From the NCBI GenBank assembly GCA_031308135.1, contig JAHLJT010008756.1:66204026-66268025 (forward strand): a DNA stretch of 64,000 bases, written 5' to 3'. Of the stretch, positions 36,501-48,800 are shown in pieces. A model generated the notes under the pieces. It did no database searches. It was not told the origin of the DNA and worked only from the letters and a program-made list of their open reading frames with translations. Numbering within the stretch: the stretch's first letter is position 1; each line of letters starts with the position of its first letter. The stretch comes from Acheta domesticus. Taxonomy: Eukaryota; Arthropoda; Insecta; Orthoptera; Gryllidae. The translations under genes and the position numbers were made by a program.

Positions 36501-39500
36501 ATACCACTGGATCCAGCAGTGGCAGTGGTCCTGAAGGGTTGTCTTCATCACCAACTTCATCTCATACTGATTACATTCCCATGCCTGCCACTAGTTCAGC
36601 CAGCAGTGGTTCATCTGTAGTACGCCAGGTTGCTGTCCCACCAACAGTGACAACAGTTACTCCTAGTTCACGTGAGGAGCCTCCCCAGACAGCACAAAAT
36701 GTGGCTGAGTCTACACAGGTATGTGTGCTCAAACATTCCTTGTTTAGATTTTGTGGTGGTTCAAGGAACAGTTTGTAGAGGGTTGCAGTTATATAAAACA
36801 ATCCTATAAAATTTACTTGCTGAAAGTTAAAATTCAAATTAGCTAATATTGTTTAAGATGGGAATAATTATTATTGCAAAATAGTTTCATTTACACACAT
36901 TAAATTATTTCACAGTGTGGCTTGGAAGTTGGAATATATGTGTTTTTTCTGTCATTATTCACTTGTAACCTTCTTCATGAATTGGGCTGGGTCATTACAT
37001 TGCAATCTGCACTCTCCCTTCCACTGTGCCCTGACACCAATGATCGCTTCGCTGTTGCCATTACCCTCGCCTGTGCCCTGCTCATGCCTTCTGTTTTTGC
37101 CCTTGCCTGTGACATCGCTTCCATCCCTGCTTCCTACTTCCACCCTCACCTCCATTCCTGACTTCATCCTAACCTCTGGGGAAGCAGTGTCAAGAATTTT
37201 GGGCAGAAAGAAAATATGAATTGACAGCACAAACTACAAGTGAAATTGCACACAATTTAAAAGATTTGGGAATAATATGCAGAGATTCGATGGTATTGCC
37301 AGATCCCACATACCCAAGGGGGGCACATACAGTTCGCAGAATTTCTCATGCCATTGCGATGTGTTCCTCTCGCACCGAATCTTGCATGGCATTTGTGTTT
37401 GTGTTTGAGTAACGTAATATAGTTCTCAATATGAATGAACATTTTGATCTCCATAACAGTGATGACTCCATGCTTTGTTATTCCAACAGTTGCAGAAAAG
37501 ATCCACAATTACTAGTCTTCCAAGAAAAATTCAACAAACTAAATAAATTCAGAAAACAAGCAAATCAAAATACAATTCCTATGAAACCACAAAAAGAAAA
37601 ATGTCAGTCTCTTACTAGAAAAACAATTGTAACACAAAATATGCAATTTATGCTTACACAAAATATACTTGTGTAAAATATAATAATTTCTTATATTTAC
37701 ACAAACATGCATATTCTTTTTATGTATACTGCTTTAATGTAAATACCACTGCTAATATTAGTGATTACGTCTGAAAAATAATGATCACTTTGTGTTTAGT
37801 ATTGATTTACACAATATTCTGTTTTCTTCTTACGCAGCATTATGTAAAAAGAATCCTTCATAATATACACACTTAAAACTGAAAATGCTTTCTCAATAAA
37901 TATCATCATAACACTTCTACAAACAACGTAGATAATAAATTTTCTTCAAAAGACTCATAGAATGTTCTTGAGGGCAAAAAGAAATTAGAAGGGGTCTTCT
38001 GGACCCAGCACGTCTAACCATGTCCCAAAAAATGGCACCCCTAACATAGGGTTAATGAGTACAAACATACATTCAATCCAAACAAAATTGATGAAGCCTG
38101 TTTATTTTAGCTTCTACTAGGTTTTCTATTTCAAAAACTTCCATGGAATCCCGAGACATGGAAAACTCAACTTCCTGCTTCCTGCAACTTTAATAATAAT
38201 TGTATTTTTAATGAAAGTTCTTGTAAATTGTTTAGTTATTAATAGTTTATGTAAGTTTTGTTACCATAAAATTGAAACATAGTTGAAAATTAAAGTTACA
38301 TGCCCAAGAAAATCACCTGAAATCAAGGCCTTTATACTTCACTTTTCCTAAGGTGGCTGTTGACATTAGGTCATTATTACACCTCCTGCCTTATAAAGTT
38401 AATCTTCTTAAGTGGTAAGCTCATTTCGGTGGCCACCAACCCCGTTGAGAAGGTTGTTCTTGAATTATATAAAAATATTCATTTTATGAGGCAAGGGATC
38501 TAATAATGTCCTAAAGTCATCGGCCACACTAGAAAAAACAAAGTATGACATCAGTCGTATGCATGCAGATGGAACACTTAATAGCTGAGTATATTAGATG
38601 AGTTTGGAATGAAACCAGTTGGCTGCCTCAAAATTAACAGTTTTTGTCTTGGGTATTTGTGCGACAGCCAGACTATTGCTGTATGTCAGGACATAGCAGA
38701 TTTACTAGACAAAGGGAGTAAGGTCGATGCAATAACATTTGATTTTTCTAAGACATTTGACCTTGTTCCACATGGCCTTTTAATTGCGAAATTGTCAGAA
38801 ACTGGATTAGATCGAATAATATTGTGGATAAAAGAATTTCTTGTGGGACACACTCAAACAGTCAGAATAATTGATATTCATCAAAAGCTGATGCAACTTT
38901 TGGTGTCCCCCAGAAGAGTGTGTTGGAGTCATTGCTATTCTTAGCCTTCAATAAATGTTCCTGCAACTGAAATAAAATAGACATTTTGCCGATGATTGCA
39001 AAATACGTAGGAGTATTAGTTTGACTGCGAATGGAAATATTTTTCAGAACAATCTAAACTGTTTATGAAACTGGGCAGGCAAAAATAAGATGGAATTTAA
39101 TCCAGAAAAGAGTAAATCCATTTGTTTTACAAAGTCTCATTCCAATGTACACTCCAGTTATGAGTTAGGACTTAACGTTGTACCATGTGAAAAAAAACTG
39201 TAAGTATTTGTGTTTGGTCCTGTGAAACGACTTGTGTTGGTTGGATCATATTAACAATAGGATGAAAAAAATCCTGGAGGCTACTGCACTTTGTAATGCT
39301 AATTTAAAAAACAGGTAGCTCAAATTTCCTTTCCTTTTTCATCCTATTTTAGTATATGGAGTGGCATGCTGCGACCCAAACAGAAAAGGGCAAATCCAGA
39401 TATTGGATAAAATAGAAAAACAGGTCAGAAAGTTTTTAAATCATGGGTGAGAAGATTGGGAGTCCTTATCTAAGAGAAGTGAACGGACATGTTTATACAT

Positions 39501-39781
39501 AATGTACAAGACATACAGAGGGGACACAGTATGGGCAGATGTAGGTAAAAGATTACAGAAACCAGATTGTAAAAGCAGAGACTTAAAAAATTTGATGTAG
39601 AAAGCAAAGAACTGAGAAGAGGCAAGTTCTGCTTTGTGAATTGTACTATAATAAATTGAAACAAACTATCTGCAAAAGCACTAGAGGCTCTTTCTTCTAA
39701 TGTAGTCTAATTTAAAAATCATGCTTATTTCCATCTATATCATCACTAATAATACTGAAACCTTTATTGTTATTATTGTTG

Positions 39782-39826
<45 letters not shown>

Positions 39827-42702
39827 CTCTATATTACGACTAAAGATGTTGTGTATTTGCTAAACGTAAAACTACTCCAGGTTGCACCAAGCTACCTATG
39901 GAGCAGATCTAGGGAATGTCGGTGCCTCTGCAATACTTTGCGCAAAATGTCGGCTGTTCCAAATAATGCAATTTCTTGCACTTCCCAGTTTTCTGAATTG
40001 CCCGGTAGCAAATCCCAGAACTCCGATAACGTTCGGTACAACCTGGGCTTTTACGCCCCACATTCGGCTGATCTGGATTTCCAAACTCTTGTATTTAAGA
40101 CGTTTCTCTGCCTCCTTGGTAACGACATTCAATCCAACAGATGTTACCAGTTTTGGTGAGTGTTTATACCATGTGGGGCATGTTTTTGGAACTTCGAGGG
40201 CGGTACAGATCTGCCAACGGAGGTAGCTACACACACCCTGTCGTATCTTTTCAAGTATTTGGTCTTTGTGAGGACTGGACAAGCTGAGACAATATGATCA
40301 ATGGTTTCCACGTGTTCCTGGCAAATGCGGAATTTATCATCATGGGAAATTTTGAGAACCGCTTTCTCATAATGTCATATTCTCAATGCCTGATCTTGGA
40401 AAGGTGTTATAAGTGCTTCCAATTCTGGCTTCATTCTTCCCCTTTTAAGTCTCATAAATGATTGATCTTTATTGATCTGCACCTTGTCCATTCTTTTTAG
40501 ATATTGTCCATGGAGTGGTTTGTCTCTCCATGAATTCTTTAACATTTTTTGTCTCACATTTCATGTTTAGTAGCATCAGAAGTTCAGTGTCTGTGTTATT
40601 TGGCATGTCTTGCGTAGTTTTCTTTGCAATGCTTCTTGCTATACTAGCAGCCTGTTTTCCATTCTTAGGTCAGATTTCATGACCTGCCTCATTAGAGGGT
40701 AATCTTGATGACTGACTACATACTTTTCCATTCCAACTATTGCATTGTGTCAGGAGTCTTCAATTTGTTGCCTCTTCCTTCTTCCTTATGTGACATATAA
40801 AGTCTATGTACATCAGCTCGAGGGTGGGTGACATGATGCATTGTTTGCAGTTTTCTGGTTTTTCGATCCATGATTAGAATTTCTTGCTCAGTCCAATCCA
40901 CTAGTCTGGAACTGTACTCGACTACAGGACAAGTCTCATTCTTCTGTAATTCTTCTTGTGAATTCTCTTGATTGTAATTCCTGTTATTTTAATTCTCCAT
41001 TTGATTTTTGTTTGTTATTTTGTGAAATAGTCACACCAAATATCACTCGAAGTCCAGTGATAACTGGAAGAATTGTTTCTTGCTGCACAAGTCGTGAATT
41101 TATCAGCTATCACAACACTTCTTATAATATTACTTACAATAATTGTATTAAAAAATGAAATAAAAACAATGTCAGAAAGATTTAGGGAGGAAAGAGGGTC
41201 TCACAAACAGTCAGTTGTGTGTTGTAACATTTAAGACAAACAACAAAACACACTTCTTCAAGCACACTATTCTCTCACTGGCCAACATGTTTTCTAGTCC
41301 ACTGCACACCTTACTTAGGCAAGCTAGTACTAATACAAGAGCAGGAAGTTTTAAGCATATTGCTGCTCAGTGGATAAAAATAGTCTTTGAGAACAATAAT
41401 TCACCATCTATTGTCTTGGTATTGTTTCTTTTTATATATATTATTTTAATTTAATAATCTTGAAGGTCTCCGAGATTGTATTTTAAAATTTGAGCAACTG
41501 AAGCAAGATAAAAAGTTTAAGGTGTTTTTTCTTTTTATAGTTTATGTATGTGCTGCCAAAAAAAAATTGTTTGGATAGAATGTCTCCCGTAACAGTAAAA
41601 GAGTTCAAATGTAAACACATAAACACACATTTATTTTTTCCCCCTTCTGAAAACAGGATATGGAAGCAGAGCCAGCAGTTACTGATGCTTCACCACAGAC
41701 CGGCACTTCTCCTCAACAGCAGCAACAGCAGCAGCATAGGCAACAACCTGACCATGTCTCCCAACACAAGGTGGAGCCTCAGCTTCAACAGCAGCAAGTT
41801 CAACAACCGCCTCAGCCAACCCAGCAGCCTCAACCTCCACAGCAACAGCAACCTCAGACGCTGCCACAGAGTCAACCTACTGCTGGAACTTCCCAGCAGT
41901 TGACTCAAGCCTTAGCACCATCTGCCCCCCAGCAGGGCCAGGTAATGATAATTTTGTCTTTGTGTTTATTACCGAGTTTACGTTTTGAATTTTATTATTG
42001 AATAAGGTTGTTTCAGTGACGCAAAAATGTAATGCTTGTCAGCCTAATTATTGAAGAATTATATACAGTAATTTTATGTCCTTAACAGAAGTGGAATTTA
42101 TTCTTCTTCGGTTGTATCAGGTTAAAGAATCATTTGATAGAAAATAGTACAAATCAAGGAAGAGAAGAATTTGATAAACCTATTAAAACTTTAATTAAGC
42201 AGTAACATTTTTCCTTTGTTTCATTATATTTTTTAGTACTTAATTCAAGTATTTATTTTTGTTTAAGTGTTAGTCAGTTACCAGCAGCACATCAGTTCAG
42301 GTTTTGTCAGAGGAGAGGTTAGGATTAGGAACTACAGTTGTGGGAAATGCTGTTAGAAATTTGCTGATCTGGATAAATTTGTATAAAGAAGCTTCAATTG
42401 TTTTTTATTTTGCTACTTTGTGAACATGGTGAAAACACCTGATATAATTCCTTTGACCCCACCTGTTGACAGCAGGCTGTGGCAATGGTCCTCCCCCGTG
42501 TGGAGCAGCAAGGAACTGTTCCTCCATTGTCTGGCCAGGGACAGCAAGTGGAACAGGCAGCGGCTGCTCCGAGTAGCCAGGCTTCCAGCAGTAGCAACAC
42601 TGTGACCACTTCCCAAGCAGGTGTTGGTGGTAAACGGGCACGTGAAGCAGAAAGTGAAGGTGTTGATGAGGATAGCAAGGCACAGGTATATGGTTTAAAC
42701 AA

Positions 42703-42745
<43 letters not shown>

Positions 42746-42825
42746 GCCTCTCTCTTTCTCTGCCTCTCTCTCTCTCTCTGCCTCTCTCTCTCTCTCTCTC
42801 TGCCTCTCTCTCTCTCTCTCTCTCT

Positions 42826-42859
<34 letters not shown>

Positions 42860-45800
42860 CTCTCTCTCTCTCTTGCTTTGTCTCTCTCACCCCAATTCAC
42901 ATTTTTTTTGCAGAATATATTGTACTTGAAAAATCGCATTTTCGTGTGATTGAGTTGGGAACTGATAACTTGTACCTCTCTGTTCCTGTGTTTTGGGGTA
43001 ATGTTGGAGATAATGGCAAGTTTATAAATTCAGTTTGGTTTTGCTGAAAAAAAGTTATATTTTTTTCGGCCCTTGTGTGTCTTGGATGTAAAATCCATAC
43101 TTCTCTGAATGAAAATTTTTTTATTTCCACATCATGTATAACACAGATTTGGACTTGGCAGGCATCAAACCGAGAATCCACACTGCCTTGATCATAGAAT
43201 AATATAATCCTGGCAATGATTTTTATACAGTTTCACATTGTTTTCACTTGACATAGTGCCATTTGTTTGAGATTCTCCCTTTACCGGTTCGTTAAATGAA
43301 TTCAGTTCGTCTGTATCGGCTGGCAGATTCAGTGTTTGCTGAGAACACATGCACAAATATAATTAGGTGTTATAGATACATAAGGTGTTTTTATTGTTTT
43401 TGCATCTTATTCTTGTGGCAACAATTACCAGTTTCTTGACGAGGAGAGACAATGTAAAAATGTAAATTCTAACTGACTGACATCTGTGAATAAGACAACC
43501 CTGCATTTTTCGAATGAGATATGTAGGAAAAATCCTCATCTCACAATTGGGTAAATACGCTAATTATTAGAGATTAGAAAAGTATGTTGTGAAAATAAAC
43601 AACTTATTTCATATTAAAATTAAGTTTCATGGATGTTAATCTTAGTCATCTTTATAACTGTTCACATTCTCATTGTATTGCTACTAGCCTAAAGAATACT
43701 CTGGCAGAGGCTCTTTATGCATTGGGATATTTACAATTCTTTTGTAATGTTTAGTGTCTTGATACTGCGTAAATGATTGTGTAGGATGTTTTCAGTTTAA
43801 TTAGATGACAATGAATTTTGTTGGCGCTAATCTCCTTGGTTTTCCTTCATGAGAACTTGATCAAATACACTTTCCCCAAACGCAGCTTATCTTTCTTTTT
43901 CTGACCTTTTCTTACTACCTTTCAGTTACAATGACTTCCACAAAAATCCTCTTTAAGTTTGAAGACTGGGCCCTGTGTCCCTTTTCTGAATAATGTCTGT
44001 CCCAATAATATTAATTTACCAAAAAGCAACTATTTATATTTTACAGGGTAAAAGATCTCGATTAGCTGGACAGCAGGACATGTTTCCAGCATCTTCTGAT
44101 TCAGTCCTTGAAGTTGAATATCAGGTCCCAACATCATCCCAACGAGACCAGGAAGATGAAATGGTTGATTCAGAGGAAGATGAAGAAGGCATTGCTGATG
44201 AAGGGGTAAGTAAATTTGTCTTTTTAAACAAATTGAAAACTTTTTTTCAAACATTTGAACTTTCTTTATTCGTATTATTTCCTGGAAAGTACAGTAAAAC
44301 TTCACTTACACGTTTTTCAGAGGACTGAAAGGAAAAAATGTATAAGTGAGAAAAATGCGTAACTGAAATTGAATAATAGGAGCTAAACTGAAATTCAATA
44401 TTTTTACGTTGGCTCACACCACTCTTGGACATGTTTGCAGAAACTCCTACCAATGTTAACTTTAAATGATTCGATTCGATTTGTTTAGTCGAAGTGCAGT
44501 GGGTGGCCAAATTATTATACTCTAATGGTTTTTGAGGTAATTTTAATGTTTATTCGTAAATGTGTTGACGGATTTTATATGAAACATGTTTAGTGGTTTA
44601 TTTTATTGATTCATAGTGCATTTAAGGAAGGAATACAATAAAAAATTATGCTTTAATATTTCAATAAATTATTTACAACTTTGGGAATAAATTTTTCAGT
44701 ATTTTGTAAACACTCCCTTAGCTTTCTGTTGAGCTTTGATGCGTATTGTCATGCTTGTGATGCATTTTATGGCTTTTTCGGTCAATGAAGGATAATTTTA
44801 CTAAACCGTAGTAATTTTCATGATAAGTTCTTTCTTAGTTATAATTTTATCCTTTGATATTTATTTTTTGAATATCTCTCACACATTCTCTATTGGATTC
44901 GTATCCGGCAAATTCCCAGGCCAGACTAGTATTTTTGTGTTTCTAGAGAAAATCTGTAATTTTTAGTGCTTTGTGACAAGAAGCTGAACTGTACATGAAT
45001 ACAAAGTCATTAGAGAACTTTCTTATCACCTGAGGAAAGAGATTTTTTCTGTAGCACCTTCATGTATTGGCTCTGACGCATGGTGCTTTGCTCAAAGAAG
45101 AGCCTTCCTGTGCCATGGCAGCTAATAACCAACCATACCAGAATAGAAAGCGGATGTTGTATTCGTTCCACAATGCAGTTCTTATTGTACTTCTCATTAC
45201 GCCTGCATCAAATGAACTGTATCATGTCTTGCAAGATCAGGATTGACATCTAGTCTGAGAAGCAAATCTGCACAATAATAACTTTAAAAGTTTTTGTCCT
45301 CATTGGCTGTTTTAATTTTTTAAACACATTACAAACTTTGTTCCAATCTTCATAGGTGCAATTCCATTACTTTTTTTAAAAATAATTTAACCTCTTTTCA
45401 CCATTGCGGGTGTGAGTTGGGGTTTTCTTGCAAGTCGTCGACACTTGAGATCCATTTCTACAAACGTTCTTCTAAGAGTTTGCTCAGATAGATGCACACC
45501 AGTGTCTTTATGAATCATGTTGACAAATTATTGGGATTTCCAACAGTTTTCTTTTGCAATGCGACGAATTTTCACGTTAAGTTGTTCATGAAGTAAATTT
45601 TGTGCTTCCTAAATGGACATTCAACTGAAGCTTTCTTTAGATATTTCAAACTGTTGACTGCCCAAACTCCTTTACAATTAGCAATTTCTCTTTAAATGTA
45701 CTTACAATGATGAATCAATACAGCAATTCGTCCTTTTTTTCGTGGTGTGTGATCAAAACATTTACCCATGACCACTGAAACAATTTGTATAGGTTCATAT

Positions 45801-48800
45801 ACATTTAGAGCATGATCTTGACATTAAAATATCAAATAATACATTAAATCTTTCAGTAAATTTGGAAATTACATTCTCTGTGGTATGATTGAATGAAACA
45901 CTCATGCTTACCTGAATAACAATACTGTTGAGAACAAATATTTCAAAATAACTTCACTTAGAAATCATGTGTCACGTGAACACACTATGTAAAAAATGGT
46001 CACGGAAGTCTATATGGCTGATTGACCAGTGTGGCCCACATCAAAAATATTAATAAATGCATATATTTACTAAATAACAGTCAATAGTTAAAATATTGAT
46101 TCAATTAAACAGCAAAATTACAAAAATAATGAAATTTTGATCTTGAGTATAATAATTCGGCCACCTACTGTAGAGAAAAAAATTGAATGTGATGTGGGGG
46201 TGAAGTTTCACCTGCACACGTTTTCTTGAGCTCCATAATCTCTTTCTATAATTTGAACTAGAAGTAGTTGAATGATGAGTGAAAGCTTCAGAAAAGAAAT
46301 GAAGTTAGCAATTTTTTAAAACTTTTTTGCTCACAAAATTCTAACATATCGCCAGCTCTACTCCTGCAATTAGCAAAAGGTGAGCTCAACAAAATGTGTG
46401 TGTAGTGAAGCTGTATTTATGTCCAGAAGCAAAACAAGGGGCCATCTCAGCATTTGCTCAATGCATCAGAGAAACTTGACAAAAAACCGATTGTGAAGAA
46501 AGTTGAAGTACCTTACTTGTAACTTAGAAGAATTGCTGGTTAGGGAGATGCATGCCTGGATGAAACCACTTTAATATTTGCACTGTATGCAGCCAGTTCT
46601 TTAATGTCTTTATGAAAATTTAATTCCCTTGAGTTTCAATATTTCCTTTCGGGCCTGTGTCACACAAGCATTGCATGGACACATGTCACCTATAGTTGAT
46701 AACGTCAGCTGCGTTGATGTTTACACATGTAACATAACATGCATTACAGATTAACTACACTATACGTTTGTGCTACACGGCACACGAGAGCTCTTGATGT
46801 CAAGTGTTGCTGCGAATATGCAACACCTAGTGGGCATCATGCGTTCGAATGTAGAAAACATACCTTATCTTGACTTAGATTGCAGCTTAAGCATCTAGGT
46901 AGAGCTGTTGGCACAACACATATCGCCAAGAGTGCTCATTTGCATAAGATACAGTGTTAATTTATGACGCACATTAAGTGACTTATTTGCGCAGGCATCA
47001 ATGCAGCTGATACCATCAGCATTAGATGACGCGTGTCAATGCATCGCTCGTATGACATGGGTCTAAATGCGTCGAATTTTTATCGTAAAATCAAGGGCTC
47101 CCAGAGAAAATTAGGGTCAGATATATATATATATATATATATATTTTTTGAAGGAAATTTCAAAAAAAGAAAAGAAAGAAATTTGTAAACAGAATTCGCT
47201 TCTTCATGCCTCAGAAATAACTTGTAGTGTTAAATTTGGATTAGAGATGAATATATTTTTACTTTCCCATACACGGAGTGATATACGTAGTATAGGGAAA
47301 GTTAGGTAATGCTGCGTGAAAAAATGGCGAATTTTCGGCGGAAAAGAATTAATTGCCGGGCCGTGAAAACGAAAAAGTTGATAAAACCAGTTGCTAAATT
47401 AAGGGGAAAAAAACCCTAACACGTAGTGTAGCCAGAAACCCTGTTTTCTAGGTCCTTGATACCGAAAAACCAATTGAAAGAAAAACGTCCGTCTGTGAAC
47501 ACTGTTAGCGCCTAAACCATACGTACGATTTCTTCCAAAATGGATATTCCCCGGTCAATCTAGTTCTAGTTGAAGCTTTGAGATTTTGAAAAAGATTCTT
47601 CAAAATTTGGGGGTACTTTATATGAAGGCCTCCGGGGATTTTCAAAATTTTCTCAAAAAAGGCTCGAAATTTTTTCTTTAAATTTCTTGTATGAATAGAG
47701 TAAAATACACTTATTAACATGGAATAGGTCTGATTTTCATGGATAACTCTGAATTTTCGAAAATTGTGAAAGTTTGAATTTTTTTCGGCGTCTTTCTTCA
47801 ACTACAAAATTGAAGATAGACATGTTTTCTTCAAATAAAATTTGTTCTGCATATTGAGTTCTTTCATAAAGGTCATGTAAATGTTTTTCAAAATTTTAGT
47901 AGTTTTCGTGCAATATTGCGTGCATTATATGCAATTTTAAAAATTACAAAAACAAGATTTTCTCAAAAACGGCTCCAAATTTTTTCTTTCAACTTTTGGT
48001 AGGGATAGTGGTAAATGTACTCTTATCAGATGACATGTTGGTCTATCGGTTGTTTTTTTTCAAAAATTACAAAAATGTAAATATTTTCATGTTTCTCACG
48101 TTGGTAATATTTACATTAGCAGTGATTTTCTCACATTATTATATTTACGAGTACATGTGCTTTAAATAATGTCAAGTAAAGTTTCTCGAAAACAACCGTT
48201 TTCTGTGAAAAGTAGCTCAAAATTTCGCATTTTCAGAAACGCTCAAACGCCATTTTCTCATATATGGCTGCAAATTTTTTCTTGAAACTTTTGTCATGGA
48301 TAGTGCCAATTACACTCTTTAGGATGGCGTAAAGTTTATTTCCAGTTTTTTTTGTTTTTTCAAAAATTACATAATTGTAATTTTTTTGAAAGATCTCTCA
48401 CATCTTTAACATGCACATCACCAGCAATTTGTAAACATTATATTTGTGAGTGTAAGTGCTTCAAATAAAGAATTTTGAAAACTCAAACATTTTCTGTTAA
48501 AATTTTTGCTCATTTTTAGTAGCACTAAAACGCCATTTTCTCTTAAACGACACATAATTTTTTAAAAGAAAATTGCCATTTATGACTAGGTTTTTGTGTT
48601 CTTTAATATACTAAAATTAATGTTTCCGTTCTACCAATAGGAAACCGTAAAATTAAGAAAATGACAAAAAATGTATTTTGGGCGGTGATAGATGACAGCT
48701 GGCAAGAAAGAGTTTGTGGCAATTCCAAATAGCTAGCAAAGACCCAAGGAAATAGAAAACTAATATGGGAAAGTCTGTGCCATTGTGTAGGACCACTAGT

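Noticed and set aside
36917..37412. Open frames in CCT-rich intron sequence, possibly an extra TPR exon
   Set aside because: No splice sites in phase 0, and no similarity to TPR tail composition. Exons 17 and 18 already join in phase.
42394..42949. Arg/Glu-rich ORFs on the - strand opposite exon 19 and the (TC)n run
   Set aside because: They are the antisense of a TPR exon plus a microsatellite.
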